NCBI GenBank assembly: GCA_014529385.2
Contig: CM043953.1
Location: 113,399,549 to 113,463,548 of the forward strand
Reading direction: 5' to 3'
Source: Adiantum capillus-veneris
Taxonomy: Eukaryota; Streptophyta; Polypodiopsida; Polypodiales; Pteridaceae
DNA: 64,000 nucleotides
Part shown: positions 10,719-21,693 of the stretch, piece by piece
Position numbering within the stretch: position 1 is the stretch's first letter
Layout: every line of letters starts with the position of its first letter
Translations under genes and position numbers: made by a program
Notes under the pieces: generated by a model
What the model was told of the DNA's origin: nothing
The model's input: the letters and a program-made list of their open reading frames with translations, nothing else
The model's database searches: none

Positions 10719-13700
10719 TTGTCAGCTCAAGGTGTCAAGTTTGATGAACCTGTTAGAGCTATGTTCCTGTTGATCACATTGCCGGAAAGTTGGGACACTT
10801 TTCGCACATCTTTTAGTAATTCTGCACCTCCAGATGGTTTGAACATAGCAGGTGTAGAAGGAAGTCTGCTTACTGAAGAAACCAATAGAAAGACAATGGA
10901 CAAAGGCAAAGGAACAGCCTTAGTTGTCAGGGGAAGGACCAAAGAAAAGTACAAAGGTGGAAAGAGGAATCAGTCTCGTAGCAAGTCCCGCAGTGCTAAA
11001 GGCAAGAGTGACATAGAATGCTACCATTGTGGCAAGAAGGGTCACATGAAAAGAGACTGCAGAGAATGGAAAGCAGAAAAAGGCAAAGAGAAAGCTGAAG
11101 ACCATGGTGAGAAGAACAAGTCCTCAGTGAAGATTCAAGAAATAAATGTGACAAACACTGTTGCAGAGAATGACAGTCTAGTGTCAGGAGACATCTACTT
11201 CTTGAAGAATACAATGGACTCAGCTCTTCTTACAGCATCTGATGGAAATGCACTGAGTGACTGGATTATAAACTCAGGGGCATCACTTCATGTGTCTCCA
11301 AACAAGGAGTGGTTTACCTCTTATGTGACCACTAAAGATCATGTTCGGCTAGGCAATGGGCAGACATGCGAGATCTTAGGTGTTGGAGATGTTCAATTGA
11401 AGTTTCAGAATGGCTCTTCTTTCACGCTGAAGAATGTGAGACATGTTCCCGCAATTACAAAGAGCTTGATCAGCACAGGTTTACTTGATGATGCTGGCTA
11501 CGTCACCACTTTTGGACAGAACATGTGGAAGATATCCAAGGGTTCTATGACAGTAGCACATGGAGTAAAGTCTGGAGGACTTTACATGATTTATGTATCA
11601 AATGTCTCTAAAAATGTAATCAATGTAACCGAGCAGCCGAATGTTTCTTTGTGGCATAGCCGGTTAGGACATATGTCCAAGAAGGGAATGGAAATCTTGT
11701 CTCATTCTGGTTATTTGCCTGGCTTTTCATTTAATGATTTTGAATTCTGTGAACATTGTCTGTATGGTAAGCAAACACAACAGCCACATAAGCATAGAAG
11801 CAGTAGAAGAGATACACAGTTGACACTTGTTCATAGTGATTTGTGTGGACCTATGCCTAACCTATCTCTAGGGGGAGCTTCTTACTTTATGACATTTATA
11901 GATGATTACTCGAGGAAAGTATGGGTTTACTTTCTCAAGCACAAGGATGAAGCGTTTAGTGTTTTCAAAACGTTTGTGACACTTGTTGAGAATCAGAGTG
12001 GCAAGAAGCTTAAATGCTTACGCACTGACAATGGTGGAGAGTATGTTTCAAAGGCCTTTCAGGACTTTTGTGAGTCAAAAGGAATAAAACGTGAACTTAC
12101 TTCTCCTTACAATCCTCCTCAAAATGGTGTTGCTGAGAGGATGAATAGGACCATACAAGAGAAGGTCAGAAGTATGTTGTCTAATGCACAACTGCCAAAT
12201 GGGTTTTGGGCTGAAGCTGTATCAACAGCTGTTCATCTTGTAAATAGATCTCCTAGCAAGGTTTTGCAGAAGGATTCAGTGCCAGAGATGGTATGGTCAT
12301 GCAAAATGCCCTCATACAAGCATCTCAGAGTCTTTGGCTGTGAGGCATATACTCACGTTCCAAAGGAATTTAGGAACAAACTTGAGCCAAAGAGTAGAAA
12401 GTGCATCTTTCTAGGCTATGGTAATTCTGGTGAGATGGGGTACAGACTTTGGGATCCCGAATCCAGAAAGGTTGTCCGCAGCAATGATGTTCACTTTAAT
12501 GAAGCCAAATATCATTCTAAACCAGAGAAAGTTGAGGAGATTAGAAGAGTTGTCTCCCAAGAAGATGGACCTGCACGTGCAAGACAAAATGTCAGGGCTC
12601 AAGAGGAGCAAGGACAGGATAGATTGGAACCACAGGTTGTGGCTGAGCCTGAGCCTGAGCCACCTATTGTGCGTAGATCTGGACATGTCACGCGACCTCC
12701 TGATAGGTTTGTTCCATCTATGAATTATGTCATGTTGATTGATTGCAATGAGCCTTCATGCTACAAGGAAGCAATGCAAATGAAGGACTCCTGGAATTGG
12801 CAATTGGCCATGCAATCAGAGATGACAGCTCTGCATAAAAACCAGACATGGAAGCTAGTTAAATTACCACGGGGCAAAAAGGCTCTACCTTGTAAATGGG
12901 TTTACAGGTATAAGATCACCGCTCATGATAGTCAGCCAAAGTACAAAGCAAGGCTTGTTGCCAAGGGCTTTAAGCAAGAACAAGGCATTGACTTTGATGA
13001 AGTCTTCTCTCCGGTGGTCAAAATGACTACATTGAGATGCTTTCTTGCATTGGTTGCCATATTAGATTTGGTGTTGCACCAAATGGATGTCAAGACAGCG
13101 TTCTTGCATGGTGATTTAGATGTGGAAATTTACATGCAGCAGCCAGAAGGGTTTGTTGAGAAAGGCAAGGAAGATTGGGTATGCCAGTTGTTAAAGAGTC
13201 TTTATGGTTTAAAACAATCACCGAGGGCATGGTACCATAAATTCCACAAGTTTATGCTTTCTCAAGGCTACAAACGTAGTGAGTTCGATCACTGTCTATA
13301 TACAAAGAAGGCTAAGGATGGTAGTTGGCTAATCCTTATTTTGTATGTGGATGACATGTTGATTGCTGGCAAGCACTTGGAAGAAATTTCAGCTTTGAAG
13401 TCAAAGATGGCAAAATCGTTTGACATGAAAGACATGGGTGAGGCAAGTCATATACTTGGTATGCGCATTGAGAGAGACAGATCAAAGAAATTGATTTGGT
13501 TATCTCAAACAAAGTATATTGACAAGGTTTTGCAACGTTTCAATATGGAGAAGGGAAAGGCACTGAGTGTTCCATTGCCACCATATGTGAAACTTAGCAA
13601 ACAAGATTGTCCTGTTTCTGAGGAAGAACAGTCTGAAATGGATAAGATTCCATATGCGTCTGCAGTGGGTAGTTTGATGTATGCAATGATTGCTACTCGC

Positions 13701-14255
13701 CCAGACATTGCATTTGCAGTGGGAGTAGTATGTCGATACATGTCAAACCCAGGCAAGAAACATTGGGAGACAGTGAAAGGAATATTGAGATACCTGAAAG
13801 CTACAAAGAGTATGCGTATATGCTATGGGAGTCAGGAGCTAAGTGTAAAGGGTTTTACAGACTCAGATTATGCAGGTGACTTAGACAACCGAAGGTCTAC
13901 GTCAGGGTATGTCTTTACATTGGCTGGTGGAGCAGTATCATGGCGTTCTAGATTACAAGAGGCATGCAAAGAATCAATTTGGCTTAATCGACTAGTAACA
14001 GATTTGGGAATCAAAGAAGAGATGCCTGTGTTATATTGTGATAGTCAAAATGCTATACAATTGGCTCGCAATCCAGTTTATCACTCAAAGACAAAGCATG
14101 TGGATGTGAAGTATCATTTCATGAGGGAAATGCTCGAGGATAAGCAACTTCAGCTTGTCAAAGTTCACACCACAGAAAATCCTGCTGATCTACTTACAAA
14201 AGGACTTCCCTCAGAGAGCTTTGCGCATTTTTGCAAGCAGTTAGGTGTAGGGTAG
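10719..14255 (+). pseudogene. Element B gag-pol remainder: Gag C-term, protease, integrase, RT, RNase H
   Basis: 1178 codons with no further stop. In order: zinc knuckle CYHCGKKGHMKRDC; protease motif INSGASLHVSP, in which the catalytic Asp is Asn (AAC at 11271-11273); integrase HSRLGHM zinc region, then HSDLCGPM, RTDNGGEYVS and NGVAERMNRT (all three DDE residues present); RT with VKTAFLHGDL and YVDDMLIAG intact; RNase H with TDSDYAGD and CDSQNAIQ. The STTEAEY region that carries the RNase H catalytic Glu is missing: SRLQ runs directly into EACKE at about 13957, as if roughly 16 codons were deleted in frame. Protease and RNase H should be inactive. Confidence 0.9.
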
Positions 14256-14334
14256 TACACCACTTCTCTACATCTCTTGTATATTGGCTTGTATAGTAGC
14301 TTCTCTCACACTTAAAGTACCACATTGGACTTTA

Positions 14335-14344
14335 AGTGGGAGGT
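14335..14344 (+). promoter_or_regulatory. Element B polypurine tract
   Basis: AGTGGGAGGT immediately before the 3' LTR, the expected plus-strand primer site. Confidence 0.75.
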
Positions 14345-14536
14345 TGTTGGGGTATAAAGCCCAATGTGGTCGCCCAGGTAAGTGGGCGGGCCGCCAGGTA
14401 TGTACACATATTCTTTTGTTAAAACCTAATAAGAACTCACTATGCTCTACACATTACAGTAGAGCGAGTTCACCATATCGTCGTGCTCTTCTTCTCGCAC
14501 TCTCTCTCGCGTCGCACTTCCGCTCGTACTCCTTCA
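14345..14536 (+). repeat. Element B 3' LTR
   Basis: 192 bp, followed by the target duplication CATCT at 14537-14541. Confidence 0.97.
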
Positions 14537-15058
14537 CATCTCCCATCTCGTAAGCTTGTATTCCTAGCTCGGTGGCCAACTCTGTGGATATGAAATTGTG
14601 AGTAGAACCAGGGTCAAAGAGAATAAAAGCATCATGTTCTCTTACCTTTCCCCAAGCATGGCATAGAGGAGATCCTTTGTGGTGAGTTTCCTCCTCTTCG
14701 ATTTTGACCAAGGTAGCTCTAGGAGGTTCATGGTGGGTGTTCTTTTGGGGACAAGCACGGTACGCATGCCCTTGCTCGCCGCACTTGAAACAACGGTTAT
14801 CCTTGCGATAACTCTCAAGATCTTTAGGAGAGAGTTTGTTTTTGCCTTTGTAAACTCCCTTCTCTTTAGCTTTGTTGGAATTACCCTTAGGAGACTTTTG
14901 GACATTGTCCTTTCCCTTAGGCTCATTGAACCCTTGTTTTCCATGGGCTTAGAATTTCTCTTAGCCCTTGTTTGGAAATTGATTTGAGATGCCACCATAG
15001 TATGGTGTATAACCGCCGATATTGTGCGTGGCCTTTGGGATTTGACATACTCCACCAT
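14537..15058 (-). pseudogene. Element A gag nucleocapsid and protease start
   Basis: Minus-strand coding. At about 14755-14800 one frame gives the zinc knuckle CFKCGEQGHAYRAC, followed at 14537-14711 by the protease motif LFDPGSTHNFIS (usual chromovirus form DSGSTHNFI; here Ser is Pro) and ELATELGIQAYEMGDV, which runs on in frame at 9037 past copia B. The 138-codon basic frame at 14642-15058 keeps the Gag segment GLTEEMVEYVKSQ only at its start, so a frameshift lies near 15000. Confidence 0.75.
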
Positions 15059-15085
15059 TTCTTCAGTTAAGCCCGTAAAAAATTG

Positions 15086-15667
15086 TTATTTTTTCTCTCC
15101 AAAATCCATCTTTTTGAAGACAGTGGCTTTGAGATATAAGTCCCAAAACTTGTCTACATATTTATGAATGGATTCGTAGGGAGAGAGCTTCAAGCTTCGC
15201 CATTCGGTGAGTACTTTGTCTTTGGCATCGGTGGCCAAAAACTGCTTCATAATGAAAGCTCTTAAAGCTTTCCATGTTCGTGGAGCTTCACCGTTGGACC
15301 GTAGGATAGACCACCATTTCCTGCCGGACTTTTGAAAGTGTATAGGTACATAGTGTAGCTTAGAGGACTCCGTAATGCCCTCATCTCCAAACGCCGCATG
15401 GAATTGTTGGATAAAGGCCAAGACTTTGTCCGTAGCACCAAAGGTGCCATCGTAGGTAAGGAAAGAGATGCTCTTTCCTCCCTCTTTGAACTTCTTGACC
15501 TTGGATGACCTCTTCCACGCGGCATAGGATTTCCTATGGCCTCTTCTTTTCGATGGTTCAAAAGTTGCACCATCGCTTTCTTCACAAGATGAACAATTCG
15601 AGGAAGATGAAGAAGAGGGTGATCTCTTTCTTGACTTGATCTTCTTTGTCTGCAGCATCACTTTCAT
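15086..15667 (-). pseudogene. Element A gag capsid region
   Basis: 193 codons with a Ser/Lys/Arg-rich N-terminal part and then a retrotransposon Gag domain: FLTYDGTFGATDKVLAFIQQ, HYVPIHFQKSGRKWW, WKALRAFIMKQFLA and EWRSLKLSPYESIHKYVDKFWDL. It stops after FGEKK; the next part (QFFTGLTEEMVEYV) follows in the same strand. The Gag capsid packages the element's RNA in cytoplasmic particles (family knowledge). Confidence 0.8.
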
Positions 15668-15836
15668 AAGAGGAAGAGGATGAAGAAGATGGAGAAGAGG
15701 GTGTCATCTTTCTCGCCTTTTTCTTCTCTTGCCTTTTGTCATCCCTCTTTGAATTATGGTGTGGATAAGTGTGCGATGGTCTTCTCCGTTTTGGAGGTGA
15801 TGGAGAGCGTTTAGCCCGCCCTCTTCGTGGAGCCAT
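15582..15836 (-). pseudogene. Element A gag basic linker region
   Basis: Starts MAPRRGRAKRSPSPPKRRR and continues with Lys/Arg- and Ser-rich sequence, then falls out of frame with the capsid region at about 15640. It lies between the gag N-terminus (16061-16219) and capsid. It may be the gag start in some copies or an internal linker; a frameshift joins it to the capsid frame. Confidence 0.5.
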
Positions 15837-16060
15837 CTCCGCTGAGGTGGCAATAGACTCACTTTTTTCTCGTTCCTTCGATGGGGGCTCTTGAGTTCTC
15901 CTTTGGGAAGGAGATGCATCATCAAGAAGAAAATTTTTGAGCCCTTAGTATGGATCCTCTTCTTCTTCCTGAATCGGAGAGAGACATCTTTTGGGAGTCT
16001 TGGCTTCCTAGGTACTCTCTCGTCATGGTGGGGAGTTTGGAGAATCCAATGAGCACGAAG

Positions 16061-16219
16061 CTACTGTTGCACTTCACTTTGGAGGGATGGATTGCCCATG
16101 GCTTGTTGAAGCCTAGAAACAAGGTAGTTAACAAGCATAGGGGCATCATTAGTAGCCTGCTCATTAGCAAAATCAAAGTTATCAACATTAATTTCACTCT
16201 CTTTACTGTTGTCAGCCAT
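16061..16219 (-). pseudogene. Element A gag N-terminus
   Basis: ATG at 16219 (minus) opens 52 codons, beginning MADNSKESEINVDNFDF and including a Gag-like segment (MLVNYLVSRLQQAMG), ending at TAG 16061-16063 after SEVQQ. An acidic, short N-terminus followed by LQQAM-type helix suits a chromovirus Gag. Downstream the frame can be followed towards the basic linker only through further breaks. Confidence 0.55.
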
Positions 16220-16550
16220 TCTAACAACATTTAGCTGTAAACTTTTAGGTGTACTTTGGCACTTTAAGCCCTAGTTGCTACTCCTCTTTACCCCTTTAGA
16301 AAAAGCACTCAAGCTACTGTATCCATGGCTCAAATACCATTAATTGCAAGGAATAGAAGAGAGGGTCGTTCAAAACCAAAACAACACCGGCTCCTGTCAA
16401 GCTTCTAATAGCTCAATAGTGGTTAAGCCATAGGCAAGCCCCGTAGGACTCCACTATTAAGACCATAGATCTCGACGATGATGCCCCATTATCTGCACGA
16501 AGGTAGGCACACTGCAAAGCTGAAAAATCCCTATTCTACTTACTCATTTG
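16220..16550 (-). other. Element A leader (gag-proximal part)
   Basis: Non-coding leader of element A between gag and the copia C insertion. The primer-proximal remainder is at 19846-19935. Nothing else seen. Confidence 0.6.
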
Positions 16551-16778
16551 TGTTACCATATACATGTGGTAGTGATGTGTGTGAACACACTAGGACTTCT
16601 GGGGCATTTTCCCCCCTCTTTAGGAGGTTTTCCCCCCCAAGCATTGTATATACGCCCATCACTCTAGGGCTATCTATCTTTCCATTTCACACTAAGTAAC
16701 ACACTCTCTATTGTGTGCCTTGAGCTTCCTTCATCTTCTCCAAGCTGTGTGCGTTTCTCTGCAACCCTAATTCCAACA
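16551..16778 (+). repeat. Element C 5' LTR
   Basis: 228 bp, TGTTACCATATACATG to AATTCCAACA; preceded by ATTTG. Confidence 0.95.
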
Positions 16779-17067
16779 ATTGGTATGAGAGCAGGTTACG
16801 TCCTCTCGGGCTTAATCGCCAGCTGCTCCAGCACATGCCTACTCACTTTCTACGATTACACTGAAATGTGGCGAGCCTTTGCAGGTCGACAAATATTTCG
16901 GGAGTGCTCGTAGAGCTTAGTCTGCTCAGATTTTTGATTCGCGCTCATTTCGGCCTCCGTTTCCACTATAGGCAGGTCTACACAGGCAATTTGGTCATTT
17001 TGTGCAGAATTTCTGTTAGTGCCGATTTCTGCATAACAGGTGCCTTACAGTCTTCTATGGTTTGTGA

Positions 17068-18208
17068 TGCATGGGTATTTCCGCTTAAAGCAAAGTCCGA
17101 AGTTTTTATGTGCTTCAAACAATTTCTGGCTATGGCTGAAAATGTCTCAAAATGTACTATGTGCACCCTCCGTTCCGATCGAGGGGGGGGAGTATATGTC
17201 CCATGAATTCAATGCATTTCTAGCTAGTCATGGGATAAAACACCAATGTACAGTGCCTTATACACTCAACTTTAACCATGCTTGATAAGCAGGTCACTTA
17301 CGGAAATGGTACGATGTATGGTCAAAAGTCAAGCTTTGCCGCATTCTTTTTGGCTTGAGGCCATCATGTGTGCCACTTATGTACTAAACAGGTGTCCTAC
17401 AAAAGCTTTGCAGTCTATTACTCCCTATGAAGCATGGCATGATAGAAAACCTTCTATTGAGCACATGCGTGTTTTTGGCTGTTTGGCATATGCTTTGGTG
17501 CCACAAACACAGCGGATAAAATTGGATGATAAGGCTGTCAAATGTATTTTTGTTGGTTATAGTGTTGAAAGCAAAGGTTACAGGTTGTATCATCCGCAAA
17601 CAAAACGTATTCTGGTTTCTCGGGATGTAGTGTTTGTGAAAGATTCTGTTCAACCCTTGCTGTCATGCACTAGAGACAATAATGTAAGCTCACAGGACAT
17701 TTATGACACTTTGTTGCCTCTTTTCAGTGGTGGAAATACGAATGTAAGTTCCAATGAGGCAAATAAACAGCCTATGGGGGTTTCTGAAAATGTTCTAGAT
17801 CAGCCTATTACTGATGTAGATGTACATGATGTACTTGATGAGGAAAGGGCTGAAAATGAGCAGGCTAGAGGTATGCCAAAATGGCTAGTGCACACTTTGC
17901 GTGACAGTAAATTGGATGCACCTTTGTCTAGTCGTACTCTTTCAGGCTCTCGCCATGCATCTTATGCATCAGATTGTTATGCTTTGGCTGTGTCTAGCTT
18001 ACAAGATGTTGAGGAGCCTCTGACTTTTGATGAAGCACAAAATTCAGAAAATTGGATGGCTGCCATGCAATTAGAATATGATGCACTTATAGAAAATGAC
18101 ACATGGACTTTATGTGATTTGCCTCCTGGCAAAAAGGCCATTGGTACGAAATGGGTTTACAAGTTTAAACGCAAGCCGGATGGTGAGATCGATCGCCATA
18201 AGGCTTGA
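17068..18208 (+). pseudogene. Element C integrase remainder and pol linker
   Basis: Starts in the integrase core (VFPLKAKSEVFMCFKQF), breaks frame in a run of G at about 17185 (normally RSDRGGEYMSHEF), and stops at 17284 near the position where the intact family has NGVVERKNR. From 17282 it is open for 308 codons: FWLEAIMCATYVLNRCPTKAL, HMRVFGCLAYALVP, IFVGYSVESKGYRLY, then the acidic linker and the RT start (NDTWTLCDLPPGKKAIGTKWVYKFKRKPDG). TGA at 18206-18208 replaces the Arg of the ARLVA motif. Element I has the same stop. Confidence 0.85.
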
Positions 18209-19540
18209 CTTGTTGCAAACGGTTATGCACAGCAAAAAGGCATAGATTATGAAGAGACTTTTGCTCCCACTTGTTGTATGACCACTGTGCGGTTTCTATG
18301 TGCATTGGCATCTCATTTTGGTTGGGATGTACATCAATCAGACATTGTTACTGCTTTCTTGAATGGTGACATATTTGAGGAAGTTCATGTAATGCAGCCT
18401 CGCGGTTTTGTCATAAAAGGACAAGAGGACAAAGTGTGCAGATGTAAGAAGGCTTTGTATGGGTTGAAGTAATCTCCTAGTGCTTGGTATGAGAAAGCTG
18501 ACACTCATTTGGTCAAACGAGGCTATTCTAACAGTCCAACAGAAAGCACACATGTAAAGCGTGAGGGCGATATACTTCTCATCGTGGTTCTTTATGTCGA
18601 TGATTTGCTGATCACTGGACCAAATGAGAGACATATTGCTGAATTTAAGGCTGATTTGAATGCTACTTTCAAGGTGAAATATTTGGGACTGTTGCATCAT
18701 TACTTGGGTATACAATTTAAGCAGTGTGATGGTGCTATTGCCTTGTGTCAGAAAAGTTACATAGAGACATTGCTATGTAAGTTTGGACTTGAGGATTGCA
18801 AACCTATTGCCACTCCCATGGAAACAGGTTTGAAGTTGAGTCTACATGATGCTGGCGATCCTGCTGATATCACTTTTTACCAAACTGTTGTTGGCTACCT
18901 CATTTATGTATGCAACACGAGGCTCGATATTTAGTTTGCAGTCTCACAGGTCAGTAGATTTATACTATCAAGGGTCTAAGCATTGGCAGGCTGTCAAGAG
19001 GATTTTCCGCTACCTTAGTGGCACTTTACATCTTGTCTTGTTTTATCCCAAGGGGGGATCATTGCCGCCATACTTACATGCTTTTTCGGACTCAAATTGA
19101 GCTGGTTGTTTTGACACGGGAGTGTCCACAAGTGGTTTTTGTTTCATGCTTGGCAGTTCATGTATATCGTGGTTGAGCAAGAAGAAACCTACTGTGGCCA
19201 CTTTGAGTTGTGAGGCTGAGTACAGGGAAGTCTTCACAGCTACGGTTGAGTGTGTATGGCTCAGACGCCTTATGGCTAATTTGGGTGTTCGACAAGAAAC
19301 TGCCAACAATATCTACACTGACAGTCAGAGCGCATTGGCAGTTGCAAGGAACCCAGTTTTTCATGCTCGCAGAAAGCACATTGAGGTGCATTACCACTAT
19401 GTTAGGGAGAGGCTCATAGCAAGAGAGATAGCTTGGCTTATGTGCCAACACAGGACAACCTTGCAGATCTTTTCACAAAGGCGTTGTCTCGTGAGAAGCT
19501 TGAAGCTTTTTGCAAAGCTTTGGGCTTACTCCCCTTTGTG
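18209..19540 (+). pseudogene. Element C RT and RNase H remainder
   Basis: Several open pieces of one decayed region. RT: GWDVHQSDIVTAFLNGD, ALYGLK then TAG at 18470-18472, and LYVDDLLITGPNERH (catalytic YVDD retained); palm end FGLEDCKPIATPM; then a stop at about 18932. RNase H: MSTSGFCFMLGSSCISWLS, SCEAEYREVFTATVE (catalytic Glu retained) and YTDSQSALAVARNP, then a frameshift. Encodes no usable enzyme. Confidence 0.85.
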
Positions 19541-19620
19541 GACCGATCATGTCCTCAGGGCATGCACTTCCCTTTACTCATGTGCCAACTCTCATTCACC
19601 GCATCACTGTAGGGGGGATT

Positions 19621-19845
19621 TGTTACCATATACATGTGGTAGTGATGTGTGTGAACACACTAGGACCGCCAGGGCATTTTCCCTCTTTAGGAGGTTTTTT
19701 CCCCCGAGCATTGTATATACGCCCATCACTCTAGGGCTATCTATCTTTCCATTGCACACTAAGTAACACATTCTCTATTGTGTGCCTTCAGCTTCCTTCG
19801 TCTTCTCCAAGCTGTGTGCGTTTCTCTGCAACCCTAATTCCAACA
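19621..19845 (+). repeat. Element C 3' LTR
   Basis: 225 bp, followed by target duplication ATTTG at 19846-19850. Confidence 0.95.
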
Positions 19846-19920
19846 ATTTGCAATTTATAATAACAACCATTTATAGGTAGCTTGACGACCTCCCTTCTTG
19901 AGCAAGAAAAGAGAAACCTT

Positions 19921-19935
19921 GTGCTCTCATACCAA
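19921..19935 (-). promoter_or_regulatory. Element A primer binding site
   Basis: On the minus strand reads TTGGTATGAGAGC directly after the LTR: complement of initiator-Met tRNA with one mismatch (ATGAG for ATCAG). Confidence 0.8.
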
Positions 19936-21440
19936 TGTAACATTTAATGGCCTAGTAACTTGTGTGTAGCGGAAAATAGCATGAACATAGTGAGCATTTC
20001 ATTATGAATAGGTTCCTAATGAGCATAACAAGAGTGCTTGGGTGGAGAGAGAGAGCAACAAAAAGCATAACACCTAGTTAGATAGCATGAACAATGCTTC
20101 AAAAGAGAGAGAAATTAAGCTATTGACAACATTTGCAGACCGGATTTTCATGGAGCCGGTCCCCCCTCCAAAAGGCTTTGTATTATGGTTTCTCCCATCA
20201 AGAGAGACATTTTACAATACAACTCTTTGTGTTCCTTCAATACTAGCTAGTGCAACGAAGATGGAAGCTTCAAGCACTAAGCAAAACACTTATAAAACAC
20301 AACATCAATTCCCTCACGGTCTCAGACCCAAGACCTCACACACCTTCAAAGATGGTGAGAGCTAGCGAGGTATGAGAGTAGATTGAGAGGAAGGAGTAGT
20401 CTTACGAGAAAGATGTACATCTTGTCACATAATCACTCATACTAGCATAGATTAGTTTATTAATTAGCATGGTAGAGGCGATGAGCATGCATTGAAGCTT
20501 GGCTCTTGGTTGGATTTTCATCACAAAGCCAAGAGTTGTTGGTATAGGCCTCCCTTTTCACAAGCTTGGAGTAGGTGATAAGCTTTCCATTAAAGCTTGA
20601 GAAGGAGAGAGAGAGAGTCTTTTTGCTTCACACATGAGTTAGTGTGAGTGTGTATGCAATAATGCCTTTGAAAATCCAGCCCTCTCTCTCTCTCTCTCTC
20701 TCTCTCTCGGTCGACCCCTCTTGCTATTTGCTCTTGCTAGCACCTCAGTGGACCTCTCCCAGCTTAGCCAATGAAAGTTAAGTAGCATAAGTGATAGCCT
20801 TGTGACATGTGTCCCCCTTTTCCCTTTTGTGGGAGCTTTAGGTAATTATCTAATGCAACTAAACTCTCATTGGACCTCTTTGTCTCTTGGCCAATAGGAA
20901 TCAAGCAAGCCATTGGGTTGCTGAATGCTCATTGGACCCCTTGGGAGACAGTCCAATAGTCTTTCAGAGAGCTTAATTCTTGTTGGTTCTTTTATTAAGT
21001 ATTTTTAAATTAATTAAACTAGATTTACTCTAGCCTAATTCTCATTGGTCCACCTCCATAGCCATCCAATAGGTTTTGAGTATACCTTGTGGGCATATGG
21101 GCTAGGGAGCTGACATGTGTCCCTCATTCCCTGTGTGTAAAGGAGGCTTGTGAGTGTGTGTGTGTGTGTGTGTTTCTCTCTCATCCCCTACTTGCAAGGC
21201 TCGCCCCCCTCCTTTGTAGGAGTTTGTTAAGACTTTTTGGTACACACACAAAGCATCCAATTTCCCTAGTGTTTGACCTTTGGACACAGCCTTTGAATTT
21301 TGAAACCTTAGCATTTTGGAAGTCTTAATGGGCTGAACCTTAGGGTCTTTAAAGCCCTTTGTTGCACCTTGCTCTTTTGCAGATGGCTCCCCCTTTGGAT
21401 CACTATTTTCCCTTATTTGGATCCGTAATGTGACTAGTCA
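19936..21440 (-). repeat. Element A 5' LTR (right copy)
   Basis: Starts TGTAACATTTAATGG and parallels 3646-5349. It carries the 195-bp block only once, a (CT)n run at about 20683-20709 expanded relative to the other LTR, and a (GT)n run near 21157. The end (AGTCA at 21436-21440) is approximate. Confidence 0.8.
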
Positions 21441-21449
21441 TTGATATCA

Positions 21450-21693
21450 TGCTAGGTTCAAAACCTATAAGTATGTAGATGCTTTAATCAATTTACTAGA
21501 GGAGTTTCAAAATGTATTTTTTGGTGATTTACTAGATAGTTTGCCACCATCTTGGAAAATAGACCATGGCATAGATGTTTTGCTAGGTTCAAAACCTATA
21601 AGAAAATCCATTTATAGATTAAGCCATTTCAAACCAAAAGAAGTGAAAAAAAATATTAACTAAATACTTGAACAAAATCTTTATTAGGCATGC
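21450..21693 (+). pseudogene. Sliver of gypsy pol (start of reverse transcriptase)
   Basis: Plus-strand translation gives LLEEFQNVFFGDLLDSLPPS, then KIDHGIDVLLGSKPI and YRLSHFKPKEVKK, the segment just before RT in chromoviruses. A frame change leads to LTKYLNKIFIRHACA, its normal continuation. It ends exactly where element D's LTR sequence begins. A 22-bp stretch (start TGCTAGGTTC) occurs twice, at 21450 and 21581; the second copy is in its coding context, the first abuts element A. Confidence 0.7.

Larger units (their letters stand above)
9038..14536 (+). mobile_element. Element B: young full-length Ty1/copia retrotransposon
   Basis: 5499 bp with 192-bp LTRs (9038-9229 and 14345-14536) that differ at one position (T at 9088, C at 14395). 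It has TG...CA ends, target duplication CATCT, an initiator-Met primer site at 9232, a purine tract at 14335-14344 and one gag-pol frame (10317-14255). It sits inside the protease coding region of element A. Despite its age it carries three lesions: TAG in gag, Asp to Asn in the protease active site and a deletion in RNase H. Confidence 0.97.
16551..19845 (+). mobile_element. Element C: internally deleted Ty1/copia retrotransposon
   Basis: 3295 bp, LTRs 16551-16778 and 19621-19845, TG...CA ends, target duplication ATTTG (16546-16550 and 19846-19850), primer site TGGTATGAGAGC at 16781, purine tract at 19611-19618. It belongs to the same family as element I (54671-59829), which is 5159 bp. C lacks about 1.86 kb: its leader (GTTTGTG, near 17067) joins straight into mid-integrase (ATGCATGGGTATTTCC), removing gag, protease and the integrase N-terminus. 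The LTRs differ by roughly eleven substitutions and a 3-bp indel. Confidence 0.95.
3646..21440 (-). mobile_element. Element A: Ty3/gypsy chromovirus, minus strand, nested and decayed
   Basis: Two related LTRs (from 3646 and from 19936, both starting TGTAACATTTAATGG) flank gag, protease, RT, RNase H, integrase and a degenerate chromodomain, all on the minus strand. An initiator-Met-type primer site abuts the right LTR at 19921-19935. Two + strand copia elements have split it: B between the two halves of the protease coding region, and C in the leader between primer site and gag. Without the insertions it would be about 9 kb. Gag-pol is broken by stops and frameshifts and the RT catalytic box is mutated, so it is dead. 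I could not find a clean target duplication, and the right-hand LTR ends are approximate. Confidence 0.85.

Noticed and set aside
14454..14711. 85-codon minus-strand frame as a separate gene
   Set aside because: Its first part is element A's protease; its last third runs into copia B's LTR.
14679..14987. Hydrophobic + strand frame
   Set aside because: It is antisense to the element A nucleocapsid and protease region.
15922..16230. Hydrophobic minus-strand frame resembling a membrane protein
   Set aside because: It overlaps the gag N-terminus of element A (16061-16219) in another frame, which has the better start and composition.
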